DNA of 64,000 nucleotides, from assembly GCA_014155875.1 (NCBI GenBank), contig JACEFZ010017624.1:198501-262500 (forward strand). The letters are read 5' to 3'. Each line of letters begins with the position of its first letter. Within the stretch, counting starts at the first letter, position 1. The notes under the pieces were generated by a model that ran no database searches, was not told the DNA's origin, and worked only from the letters and a program-made list of their open reading frames with translations. Origin of the DNA: Cepaea nemoralis. Lineage: Eukaryota > Mollusca > Gastropoda > Stylommatophora > Helicidae. Below, in pieces: positions 54,789 through 64,000 of the stretch. The position numbers and the translations under genes are program-made.

Positions 54789-55490
54789 ATATTATTTATG
54801 ACAACTTGCATCCGTCTACATTGTGATCCACCCCTTCTCAGCCTCCCAGATAAAATACCCGCTACATTTATCTTTTCCTAGACTTGTATGTGTTTACATG
54901 TTCACAGCATTTCGTTATCTTCTGTTCTGTTTTGACTTGATTTCCAGCCTTCTTCAATACTTACTGATTTTTTAAAATGTTATATTGGGTCTTAATTACC
55001 AACCTTCTTCAATATTGATTTATGTTTTGGATAGATCCGTTTGTTTTCCTTTCAGTCCAGTTAAACTTTAACATTTTTCTGTCGTTAACTGCTGCGGTCA
55101 TTTTATGAAGTTGACTAAATGAAGGGAATAAATGAGAGGAACAAATTACGGGAGGTGTGCAAGAGGAAGACATGTGGCTAGATACGATCAGGAGATGGAC
55201 AGAAAGAAGAGTATGTGTGCGCCATGAAGAGAGGAAAGAGAATTTTGGAGACTTACTACAATCAACCTTCATTACGGAGATGGCATCTGATGATGATGAA
55301 TAACTGCAAGAGACCATGGGGGTTTCGCGTATTTAGTGTCGTGTTACTTTCTGTTGTGTGAGTTTTCGCATACAACTACAGTTTGCGAGTTGTAGTTAAC
55401 CTATAGTTACACACATATATTTAACATAGTCAAATTAGTTGTGGTTAACCCGATAGTTACACACATATTAAAAACATAGTCAAGACAGTT
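54789..55490. other. Intergenic, possible LINE end
   Basis: Plus-strand 55150-55303 reads as basic residues (TIRRWTERRVCVRHEERK) and ends in a gatgatgatgaa run. That is the look of a small LINE C-terminal remnant with tail, but it is too short to be sure. Confidence 0.35.
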
Positions 55491-55565
55491 GCATGTCCTT
55501 TACAGGACATCACAGTCAACCCCAGTCCTTTTCAACTGTTTATAATTTGCACGGCAAGTTTTAAC
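55490..55565 (-). mobile_element. SINE tail fragment
   Basis: Text gcatgtcctttacaggacat and cacagtcaaccccagtcctt is the shared SINE tail in minus orientation. Confidence 0.5.
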
Positions 55566-55669
55566 ATATAACCCTGATCACGTGAGGAGATAAATCAAGA
55601 ACTTGGAAATGTGAGGAAGTGAACAGAAATGAACTCTAGAACCGAACCGTTTCACTTCACATGCCATAC

Positions 55670-55915
55670 ACAGGGAGTCTCCGTGGCCAAGAGGTTACGC
55701 TGAATGCCTCGCACTGCGAATATCGTGGGTTTATTCCCGGCTACCGTTATTCTGTTCACAAGTGCAATTTTCTGGAGACCTCTGGTGGATCGTCGTCGAA
55801 GCTACGGAGTTCCTGCCTTGTGCGAGCTTCCCACAAGCCGCCCTTCGGAAAGAAACTGAGCCATATGGGATAACACCCGATGCAATGAAGCTGATCCCCC
55901 TGGAAACCGTTTTAA
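55670..55915 (+). mobile_element. SINE family 1, divergent
   Basis: Box A tggccaagaggtta is followed by cgtgggtttattcccgg in place of a clean box B. Then come gtgcaattttctggagacct, gagccatatgggataacacc and the family end. Confidence 0.65.
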
Positions 55916-55981
55916 TGACATACACAGTAATTCTCCATAGTTTCACATTTTCTCTTTCCCTACTGAACCAGTTCAACATTT

Positions 55982-56364
55982 CTCTAGAGCAGTGGTTCTC
56001 AACCATTTTTGGCCCGTGCACCCCTTGACCATATTTTCATAACTTAATCCCCCCCCCCCCCCTCTTTCCGTATCTCCTTCCTATAAATTCCCCCCGCCAC
56101 TACACAGTATACGTAAAAAATGGAAACTAAATTTACTGACACATACTAGAACAAGTCTAAACGTGATTTGCGGGTCTACTTACGTTATAAAGTGAATTTC
56201 AGAAAGGCGAGAAGTACAGAAAACAATATCAAGTAATCGGTTCTTGTATTAACGCGATCTTGAAGTAATCTTAATTTCCACACCCCTCCCCGGGAAACCC
56301 TAAAATTCCCCCATGGGGTGGGGGTGGGGGGATTATCCACCGGTTGAGAACCACTGCTCTAGAG
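55982..56364 (+). mobile_element. hAT-type MITE, copy 2 with perfect 8-bp duplication
   Basis: TIRs cagtggttctcaacc (55990-56004) and ggttgagaaccactg (56342-56356) are perfect inverted repeats. The duplications ctctagag lie at 55982-55989 and 56357-56364. The body is non-coding with C and G runs. Confidence 0.92.
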
Positions 56365-56730
56365 TCTAGAGTTACATAAAGAGGAGATAACTGCAGTTGT
56401 CACCCCTTGGTTACCGAAGTCAGGAGCCCAGCTGTAAGAAGTATTGGTCCTATCCCAGGCTTGTTATTGGCACATCAATTTTATCACAGCTGTCCCAGAT
56501 CTCCAGGTTCTGGCCTACCACGCCTGGGCCTGTCGATATATTTAATCAAAGCTGCGGTTTAAATGGAGGTGTAAAGTTTGAGGGAGAGATGAAGAAGCAA
56601 GGTGAAGTCAAGAAAGCAGGACATTGCTCGTGGCCTCTTGTGGGTAATGAAGCTGAGTAGGGCAGTGTCAGCTTAATGAGGGTGTCCCTGGTCATGCAGA
56701 AACAGAAACATGGCGTCAGATAGATTGTTT
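56365..56730. other. Intergenic, no clear gene
   Basis: A plus-strand frame ends HCSWPLVGNEAE, reminiscent of the RNase H end (HC..GNE.A) of LINEs, but nothing else supports this. Confidence 0.3.
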
Positions 56731-56740
56731 ATGGTGTGAT

Positions 56741-56996
56741 TTTTTTTTTTTTTTAGCATATCCTTTACAGGACTTAGCTGTCAACAGCCAGCATCTTTCA
56801 GCTGTATGTTGATCTCTTGGCAAGATTACGCTCAGTAGTTTGCCATTGCTTTCTGAGCGGCCGGCTCAGTATCCCGCAAGTCATCAGCGGGGGTCGAACC
56901 GCCTCAGCTCTCGCTCCGCTACGAGACTCTGCGTGATAAACGGGATTACAGAGAGAAAGTGTAACCCCACAGCCAGAGAGACCGGCATGGTGTGAT
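56741..56996 (-). mobile_element. SINE family 2 with perfect 10-bp target duplication
   Basis: The repeat atggtgtgat lies at 56731-56740 and 56997-57006. In minus orientation the copy has head, box B region, core (agtttgccattgctttctga complement) and tail, ending in an A-run of about 15. Confidence 0.9.
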
Positions 56997-57056
56997 ATAG
57001 GTTGGCAATATTGCGATATTGGTTGACAATGTTGTGATTACTAACTAATACTATGA

Positions 57057-57186
<130 letters not shown>

Positions 57187-57415
57187 GGGACTCTCCGTGG
57201 CGAAGTGGTCAAGCCGTCTGATTCGGGCTGGAAGGTTTGATTCGGGGCCGCGTCCTTCGGTTCACCAGTGAATTTTTCGGAGACTCCTGGGGGTCGTCGC
57301 TGGAGCTACGGAGTTCGTGCTTTGTGCGACGCTTTCCGTGCTGCAGAAAGAGCCATATGGGATATAACCCAGTGCAAGGAAGTCGACCCTGTCGACTTTT
57401 AAGCGACTACTTAAC
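57187..57415 (+). mobile_element. SINE family 1, full length
   Basis: Perfect box A tggcgaagtgg at 57198-57208. A degenerate box B (ggtttgattcg) lies near 57232. The body and the end ccctgtcgacttttaagcga complete it. Confidence 0.8.
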
Positions 57416-57424
57416 TACCACTAT

Positions 57425-57489
57425 TGCGGCTGCTGCTGTTTATGGTATGGCTTATGCTGCTGCTGCTGCTCCTGCTGCTGCTGCTGCTG

Positions 57490-57551
<62 letters not shown>

Positions 57552-57564
57552 ACTACTACTACTA

Positions 57565-57611
<47 letters not shown>

Positions 57612-57636
57612 GCTGCTGCTACTACTACTACTACTA

Positions 57637-57708
<72 letters not shown>

Positions 57709-57715
57709 TAACCTA
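57425..57715. repeat. (CTG)n/(CTA)n trinucleotide blocks
   Basis: Alternating blocks of ctg and cta from 57453 to 57705. The array starts after a family 1 SINE and shares the cta/act unit with the array before that SINE, so the SINE may have inserted into one older array. Confidence 0.9.
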
Positions 57716-57942
57716 CTACTACAACTAATATGAATACTCTTACTATGAATACTCTAACGACTATACTGCTCCTGCTGTCACTGTTCGGCCACTGCTATAA
57801 TGATTGAAGTCGCACACAAATATTAAACGCAATCATAGCAACATCTGCTGTACGCAGGCCTATCTCATCAATGTCCGAATGTTAATTAGGTCTACTGTAA
57901 GTCATATCAATCTTTATCGCTGGCTTGGTAAACAGTATCGTA

Positions 57943-58024
57943 GGTAGCGTGGCCGAGCGGTCTAAGGCGCTGGTTTAAGGCACCAGTCTCTTCGGAGGCG
58001 TGGGTTCAAATCCCACCGCTGCCA
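57943..58024 (+). tRNA. tRNA-Leu(AAG)
   Basis: 82-nt cloverleaf: acceptor ggtagcg...cgctgcc plus A, box A tggccgagcgg, anticodon stem ctggt/accag with loop ttaaggc (anticodon AAG, decoding CUU), long variable arm gtctcttcggaggc, and T arm gtggg ttcaaat cccac. No intron. A T-rich stretch right after base 58024 can terminate pol III. It differs from the minus-strand copy at 14017-14097 by one base. Confidence 0.95.
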
Positions 58025-58059
58025 TTATTTTTTTTTATTACTTAATTTTTTTTTATTAG

Positions 58060-59098
58060 TTACTAGCTGACCCGGCCCGGCTTCGCCCAGGCCCTGGAGG
58101 GGATCTATCTATCTATCAGTCTGTCTGCTTGTTTGTCTGTCTGTCTGGCTGACCCGGCCCGGCTTCACCCAGTCCCTGGTGGGGAGCATCTCATTTAATT
58201 CATATAAGTAGTCATATAAGCTCTCCCGTTCCCGACTATCTGTCTGTCTGTCTATCTGACCGGGCCCGGCTTCACCCAGTCCCTGGTGGGGAGCATCTAA
58301 TTTAATTCATATACGTAGTCATATAAGCTCTCCCGTTCCCGACTATCTGTTTGTCTCTCTGTCCCGGCCCGGCTTCACCCAGTCCCTGGTGGGGAGCATC
58401 TAATTTAATTCATATACGTAGTCATATAAGCTCTCCCGTTCCCGACTGTCTGTCTGTCTGTCTGTCTGTCTGTCCCGGCCCGGCTTCACCCAGTCCCTGG
58501 TGGGGAGCATCTAATTTAATTCATATAAGTAGTCATATAAGCTCTCCCGTTCCCGACTGTCTGTCTGTCTATCTGTCTGACCGGCGTGGTTTCGCCCAGC
58601 TCTTGGCGCACAGTAACTTAAAAGAATGTCCTTCCACACACCATTCAATGAAAACTGTAGAAAAAGATGGGTTACAATGTTATGCATTATGCATTATTTT
58701 TATGAAAACTTTGAAAATGCCTTAAAGATTATATCATTATTTATTATAACTCATATGCCTGAAAATAACTATAGATAAAAAGTTTAACAATAGTGCAAGT
58801 AAGTCCAACAATTGACTATAAAGTATATAGAAATGTTATTAAAAGTTATGCCCCTTGAAATAACTTTTCTAGAGTGAAGTCCCCCTGCTATATAGACATT
58901 ATATAATGAAAATGGAAAAGTAAATGTTATTAAATAAGTCGAAGATTTTACATTAAGAAATTATTATAGTCGGTTGCAAATGAATGAAAGGAAGACGTGT
59001 AGAAAATTTCATCTCAATCGGATGTACCGTTATCGAACGCATCCAATACAAAAATCCCCACACACAAACAAACATACACTCTGTTTTATAGATATAGA
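58060..59098. mobile_element. Interspersed element with CCCGGC head, internal tandem repeats and TATAGAT end
   Basis: It opens with agctgacccggcccggcttc. It contains four tandem units of about 110 bp (ttcacccagtccctggtggg, tctaatttaattcatatacg, gctctcccgttcccgacta, short (GTCT)n). It ends with tttcatctcaatcggatgta, caaacaaacatacac and tttatagatatagat. Repeats with this kind of head and tail are common in invertebrate genomes. I cannot assign the class with confidence. Confidence 0.6.
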
Positions 59099-59379
59099 TT
59101 TAAGCCACCGATTTTTCTTTTCTTTTTTGTTTTTTAAACGGAAGAAATACCAGCAGACTGGAGAGTAGCTGCAAAATAAAGGGGACCGGAATTCAGAATG
59201 GTCGAATAGAAAACTTGCTTGAAGGCACACTGTCAGTCTAAATACTCATAAAAGACAACTAGTTTTTTTTTTTAGGCTGAGAAGCCCACACAAGAAAAGC
59301 TGAAACTCTCTAAAGTTTTCTGTGAATTTAGCGCACGGTCGCCGTGTCCTCAAACAGAACTAAATATCTTATGTGGCAT

Positions 59380-59912
59380 ACTGAGCTATGCTACTCTAGT
59401 GATGACATTCACTAGGGCATGTTTCCTTAGCGACTCAATGAACATGATCAAGAGGATAGAGGAGGGGTCGATCAGAAGAGAATGGTTGCTGCCTCTGGAG
59501 CGGTCTCGGCTGGCAAAGATTAGTTTCATCTTCGTGCCAGGGCACGCAGGAGTCCAAGGAAATGAGCGGGCTGACAAGCTCGCAGGTGAGGCTACTGTGG
59601 AGGGCGGACGCGCCATGGACCAGGCTGACATTCTGAATGCTCTACGAGAAGTAAGACTCTTGCATGAACCAAGTGATGACTGTGAATCTACAACCATGGC
59701 CGGACTGCGAGAACAGCAAATTAAAAGAGGCGTGGCCAAACAAGAACACTACGCAGGAAGCCAAAGAAGATTGATAAACCAACACAGAACTGGCGTCGTT
59801 AGCCGCTACACGCTGCGGGATTTGCTGAGGAGGGGATCCGAGCACTTATGGACTGAATGGTTCGATGTGCAATGAGGATGATCTGTCGACTAACTAACTA
59901 ACTAACTAACTA
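59380..59912 (+). pseudogene. LINE RNase H domain and C-terminus, with (TAAC)n tail
   Basis: A frame of about 158 codons begins inside an RNase H: FLSDSMNMIKRIEEG (third acidic residue), then IFVPGHAGVQGNERADKLAG with the HxGxxGNExAD signature. A basic C-terminal region follows (QQIKRGVAKQEHYAGSQRRL, YTLRDLLRRGSEHLW). RNase H of LINEs clears RNA from the first cDNA strand. The RT part is missing, and the copy ends with gtcgac and a taactaactaac tail at 59889-59911. Confidence 0.8.
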
Positions 59913-59944
59913 GTGATGAAAACTACCATCCACTTTCGTGAATG

Positions 59945-60690
59945 TCAAGATGTATTTATGAGTTGAGTTGAATCAAGAACCGACATCAGTAGTCGTGAAA
60001 TTCCAACATGCGCGCCTTCCATATCTTTAACAACCAGCGATGAGACCCAATATTAATAGTTTTTTTGTTTTTTTTTTTTTGTTTTTTTTTTAAATTCGCA
60101 TATCCTTTTACAGGACATCGCTGTCAACAGCAGCATCTTTCAGCTGTCTGTTGATTTCTTGGCAAGATTACGCTCAGTAGTTTGCCATTGCTTTCTGATC
60201 GGCCGGCTTAGTTATCCCGCAAGTCACCAGCGGGGGACGAACCGCTCCCAGTTCTCGCCCGCTACGAGACTCTGCGTGATAATCGGGATTACGGAGAAAG
60301 TGGTGTAACCTCTCGGCCAGAGAGACCGACAACATAGTAATATTAATAATTAATATTAATAGTACCAGTTGCAATATGATTATGTGACAGTCTGACCTCT
60401 TCTCTGAGTACTGAGTGTTAGCCAGATCCTCTGATCACTCCCTGCAGCATCATTCTCTCCAGGCAAGGATGATGTAGCCGTTCATCACACTTTTGACACG
60501 ACCCCACAGGACCCTGCCCACTTATGCCTTGTCCAGGACCAACAGACCACCTAACGGTACAGACAAAGGCCTGTTTGTCCGTCTGCTCTTTTCCCGCCAC
60601 ACCAGCATGTCGTGGAGAACAAATCCAACATTTTCTCCCCATCTTTAATTTTTTTTTTTTTATTAAAACATGCCATTCTGCACGAAGCAC
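59945..60690 (-). mobile_element. LINE D fragment interrupted by SINE family 2
   Basis: The inverted LINE D 3' end (gagttgaatcaagaaccgac, near 59960) and the RNase H remnant further on (RHAGVAGKEQTDKQA on the minus strand near 60600) belong to one copy. It is split at 60060-60351 by a SINE. Confidence 0.65.
60060..60351 (-). mobile_element. SINE family 2 with perfect 11-bp target duplication
   Basis: The repeat aatattaatag lies at 60049-60059 and 60352-60362. The minus-strand head has box A tggccgagagg. The core and tail are followed by a long A/C-interrupted A-run (plus-strand T-run at 60060-60092). Confidence 0.88.
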
Positions 60691-60909
60691 ACCCGTCTCC
60701 CCCTTCTCAGCATGATCAGCGAGCCCGTTATGATAACTGTATTTGTACTGCTTGCTCTCCGGTCAGAAGAAATCCGCAGAGACCGCCTCCACCTCCATTC
60801 CCAGATTAGATTTTATGGTATCATATAACAGACTCTCTGCATTAACAACTGTCCCTCAAACCTTTGCGCCATCATGTTGGGTGTCGCAAAAGGTCCACAG
60901 GCCGCAAGG

Positions 60910-61016
60910 CAATTAAAATTACAAGAGAAGGGAACAGGCTTAAGCAAGTGGATACATTTTAATACCTAAAGGTAATTATAACATCAGATGGAAGATGTAC
61001 GACAGAGATTAAAAGC
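60910..61016 (+). mobile_element. LINE RT thumb fragment
   Basis: The translation reads EGNRLKQVDTF, a stop, then IITSDGRCTTEIKSRI, the thumb block seen in other LINEs here as FKYLGSMITEDGR. It stops at the ATTC array. Confidence 0.65.
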
Positions 61017-61082
61017 AGAATTCATTCATTCATTCATTCATTCATTCATTCATTCATTCATTCATTCATTCATTCATTCAAT
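61017..61082. repeat. (ATTC)n array
   Basis: About 16 attc units between two LINE fragments. It lies at the 3' end of the minus-strand fragment that follows, in the tail position. Confidence 0.95.
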
Positions 61083-61275
61083 AGCATGTCCTTTGCAGAA
61101 CCTCACTTCCATAACAACCTTCCGGAAAACTTCTCGATCATAAGCAAGATGTCCCGCGTCCGATACACCCATCTGGAGATCATCCGCCATATCCTGCACA
61201 CATCTTCTCTTTGGCCTTCCTCTTCCTCTCTTCCCAGACATATACCCCTAAATGTTTGTTCTCTCTAAACTCTCA
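61083..61275 (-). mobile_element. LINE C-terminal fragment with (GAAT)n tail
   Basis: On the minus strand it reads MSGKRGRGRPKRRCVQDMAD, then LAYDREVFRKVV. This is the RGRPKRR-type end of RTE-like LINEs and leads straight into GAAT repeats. Confidence 0.7.
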
Positions 61276-61397
61276 TGGCGTTTCAGGTTACCAAAATATC
61301 TCAGTTTTCTTTGTTTTATCGTCTTTAATAGCCAACCCTCTTCAATAGTCAGCTCTTGAAGTATGGATGCATTTGTTCTTTTCTTTACCCAAGATAT

Positions 61398-61611
61398 GGG
61401 AGTCTTTGTGGCGAAGGCTGTGGGTTCGATTCCGGGCCGTGTCCTTCGGTTTACGAGTTAAATGTTTCCGAGACTCCTGTGGGTCATCGCCAAAGCTACG
61501 GAGTTCGTGCTTTGTGCGACGCTTTCCGTGCTGCGGAAAGAGACCGAGCCATATGAGATAAAACCCGTTGCAATGAAGTGGACCATGTCGACTTTTAAGC
61601 GACTTTTTTTT
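61398..61611 (+). mobile_element. SINE family 1 with perfect 14-bp target duplication
   Basis: The repeat tttacccaagatat lies at 61384-61397 and 61612-61625. Box B gggttcgattcc is intact, but the interval between boxes A and B is shortened. The copy ends ccatgtcgacttttaagcga and a T-run. Confidence 0.9.
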
Positions 61612-61625
61612 TTTACCCAAGATAT

Positions 61626-62065
61626 TCTTAGAACAGAATAGGTCAACCAAAAGATGTAATTCAAAGAATGAAAAGTGTGTTATGCAATAAGTCACTTTCA
61701 TTGAAGAAAGAGTTTGCTAAATTTTATAAAGACCGAGGTCTGTGGAGAGACATGAACGCCCACGCCAGTTGCCCAGAAACATAATGATGCATGATGATAG
61801 GACAGGGGTCAAGAGTTGCTTGTGTGTCTAATTGTGTCATGAGCGTGCGGATCACGACAAGCTTCTACTGGGAAGTGTCCTTCACCAGGTCGCCTAAACA
61901 CAACCCATAAGGTCAAGGGTCAACTGCAGTCACAGGTGAATACGCAGATAACAATTCGTCACAGATCACACGTCTGTGGCAGTTTCAGCTTTCACCTGCT
62001 TATTATCAGTCATGGAGGTAATAAACAGAACGCATTTCCTACACCATATTAGCAGTCATAGAGTA
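61626..62065. other. Intergenic, no gene recognised
   Basis: No coding or repeat signal I can support. Confidence 0.35.
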
Positions 62066-62069
62066 CACC

Positions 62070-62565
62070 GGTACAATCAATCATCTTCTGATCACAAATA
62101 TCAGAAAGAGGCAGTCATCGTTTCTGGCCACGTTATGGGAAGACAAATATTGGAACATGTGACAAATGGAAAGATTTGCGGAAAGAGAGATCGAGGAAGA
62201 CAGCGTGAGAAGATTCTTGATAGTTTTGTGTCATGGCACGGAAGGGAGTCAACACACGAACTGATTCATGACGTCGGAGATCGTAATTTGTGGACAGACA
62301 TAATCGCTGGGGCTATGGCTGGGGCATATAGAAAGAATGGAAGATAACAGGGAAATAAAACTCGCTTACACTCAGGAAATAAATGACCGTAGACCTCGAG
62401 GTAGACCAAGAAGACGGTGGATAGATAATATATATACAGACCTACAAGCACTTGGAATCAACGACTGGCAAGAGAAGGTCCACAAGAGAGACGAAAGGAG
62501 ACGGGTTGTATCTGCAGCAAAGAACCTCAATGGCTCGGAACGCTGAAGAAGAAGAAGATAATTGT
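62070..62565 (+). mobile_element. Two LINE C-terminal ends in tandem, the second with (GAA)n tail
   Basis: At 62085-62345 the frame reads VSGHVMGRQILEHVTNGKIC, RDRGRQREKILDSFVSWHGR and AYRKNGR, a LINE C-like end. At 62350-62545 a second end reads QEINDRRPRGRPRRRWIDNI, then WQEKVHKRDERRR and LNGSER. It is followed by the gaagaagaagaa tail. Confidence 0.75.
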
Positions 62566-62919
62566 CCACGCCAGCCGGCAAGGCACTGGATGATGGTGAT
62601 GAGGACGAATAGTAATCATAGAGTTATTAAAGAGAACGCATTTCGTAAACCGTATTCTTGCTATCTTTCTTTCTTTTGTCCTTTATTGCCTATGCCGTTA
62701 GACGACTCAGACTTGTTTGATGATTTGTTATCGAACTAGGGCTCGCCCAGTCACTTGGTATGCTGAGATGTGGGTTTTTAAGATGTTGGTGATTCCATCC
62801 ATCCACTATTTCGTGGTCTTCCCCTGCCTCTTGGTGTTTCCATTTTCAGTTGTATGCTCTTGCTAGTGGCGACATTGGGTTCATTCTCACTGGGTAGCCG
62901 AAGCAGTTAAGTGTGTATC

Positions 62920-63080
62920 TCTCAAGGGGAAGGCAGAGAGGTAAACACCTGGATCGTTTGACCATGTGGTATGGTCGCGACAAGAATAAGGAGCTGAACC
63001 ACGTCTCTGATGATCGTCTGAGATGGCGAAACAAGATCGCCCAAACGTATCGGCATAGCATATAATGATGATGATGATTG
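62920..63080 (+). mobile_element. LINE C-like C-terminal end with (ATG)n tail
   Basis: The translation reads RGRQRGKHLDRLTMWYGRDK, ELNHVSDDRLRWRNKIAQTY, RHSI, then gatgatgatgatt. It parallels the LINE C copies at 19.15 and 30.65 kb. Confidence 0.7.
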
Positions 63081-63274
63081 ATACTCACACAGTTCTTGGC
63101 GAGATACACACACTCAGATTTCAGTTGGTGACGCGCAAACAAGAGACATACGAGCATTGTTGTTTATCTTTGAGTGTCCCCGGGGAAGACGGTGGGATAT
63201 TTGTCCAAATGCAACCAGCAATATTTCTTATCTCAATTTAACTTCTAGGCCATAATTGTATTTTTTATACATAT

Positions 63275-63450
63275 TAACACTATTAACAACAACAACACCA
63301 ACAACAACAGCAGCATCCACACAACAGCACCAACAATTACAACACCAACAACAGCAACAACAACAACAACACCAACAATTACAGCAACAAGACCAACAAT
63401 TACAGCAACAACACCAACAATAACAATAACAACAACAACAACAAAAACAA
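63275..63450. repeat. (CAA/ACA)n low-complexity array
   Basis: CAA-rich repeat with recurring caacaccaacaattacagca. No gene. Confidence 0.9.
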
Positions 63451-63668
63451 GCGCCGAAGCATTAACCTGCAGCATATGTTACATTGCTATGACCGTCACC
63501 TTTTCTGACTGTCACAGCTCTGCATTATATTGACGACAGTTCACATAAGACTGTACATAAGACACATAAGACGAATGTTCAGAGGTAAAGACAACTCACC
63601 ACAGTGAACGCCGAGTTTGGGTGAACTCGGCTAGGAACGGGATAGGAGACGGATCGAAACGCTTGTCG

Positions 63669-64000
63669 CTCTAGAGCTATGGTTCTCAACCGGTGGGGAA
63701 TTGTCCCCCCCCCCCCCCAGGGGGAAATTTTAGGGTTTCCAGGGGGGGGGAGATTAAGATTATTTCACGATCGCGTTAATACAGGAACCGATTACTTGAT
63801 ATTGTTTTTCCTTTATGGTTCTGTACACCTCACCCTTCTGAAATCCATTTTATAACATAAGTAGACCCGCAAATCACGTTTTATGTAGATGTCTAGACGT
63901 GTTTTAGTATGTGCTATTAAATTTAGCTTCTATTATTACGTATACTGTGTAAGGGGGAATTTTATGGTGGAAGTACGAAAGGGGAGGGGGATGACGTTCT
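63669..64000 (-). mobile_element. hAT-type MITE, copy 3, cut by window end
   Basis: A left duplication ctctagag (63669-63676) precedes a TIR variant ctatggttctcaacc (63677-63691). The body is the reverse complement of copies 1 and 2 (gggaaattttagggtttcc, accgattacttgatattg). The far TIR lies beyond base 64000. Confidence 0.85.

Noticed and set aside
57237..57728. Frames of poly-Thr, poly-Leu, poly-Val/Ala
   Set aside because: CTG/CTA trinucleotide array with no gene context.

Overview
The window reads as nuclear DNA of a mollusc, most likely a gastropod. The case rests on three things: a neuropeptide precursor made of FV-amide repeats, a form known from molluscs; several tRNA-derived SINE families sharing one core; and very heavy satellite and microsatellite content. 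The species cannot be named from the sequence. Protein-coding content is tiny. I see one convincing host gene, two tRNA-Leu(AAG) genes (one with a base missing from the T stem), one processed pseudogene of the ubiquitin-ribosomal protein eL40 fusion gene, and a well-formed hammerhead ribozyme. Almost everything else is transposable elements, their debris, or tandem repeats.

Layout. 0-6 kb: nested SINEs, an AT-rich unexplained stretch and a 19-bp minisatellite. 6-12.3 kb: two inverted copies of an unnamed repeat flank a SINE into which an RTE-like LINE (LINE A) was inserted, which in turn holds a shorter non-autonomous element (element B). Direct repeats mark both nested levels. 12.4-13.6 kb: simple repeats. 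13.69-13.77 kb: hammerhead ribozyme. 14.0 kb: tRNA. 14.8-15.4 kb: minisatellite. 16.9 kb: eL40 pseudogene. 17.5 kb: hAT-type MITE. 20.9-22.2 kb: 21-bp minisatellite. 22.3-27.4 kb: 5.1 kb of a 31-bp satellite, about 165 units. 27.4-33.4 kb: SINE and LINE fragments. 33.4-37.9 kb: a LINE of I/Nimb type with an uninterrupted endonuclease-RT-RNase H frame of about 1,250 codons and a perfect 11-bp target duplication. 38-43.5 kb: SINEs, RNase H LINE ends, a fold-back MITE. 43.7-44.75 kb: deleted Tigger/pogo transposon inside a minisatellite.

45.0-46.9 kb holds the host gene: a signal peptide followed by 22 copies of an amidated octapeptide module (11 LRDFVGKR, 10 AREFVGKR, 1 MREFVGKR). The signal peptide lies one frame away from the repeats, so the assembly has an indel in a 13-nt window or the gene is broken. 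47-51.8 kb: low-complexity minisatellites with another 3' end of the I-type LINE. 51.8-54.8 kb: second copies of LINE A and element B. 55.5-57.7 kb: SINEs, a second hAT MITE and trinucleotide arrays. 57.9 kb: intact tRNA-Leu(AAG). 58-64 kb: LINE 3' ends, SINEs and a third hAT MITE running off the end.

Recurring theme. Many trinucleotide and tetranucleotide arrays here sit at the 3' ends of LINE copies, so LINE tails probably seed much of the simple-sequence DNA. The SINE families carry different tRNA-like heads but one conserved core and tail. Positions are hand-read; boundaries of decayed repeats are approximate to about 10-20 bp.
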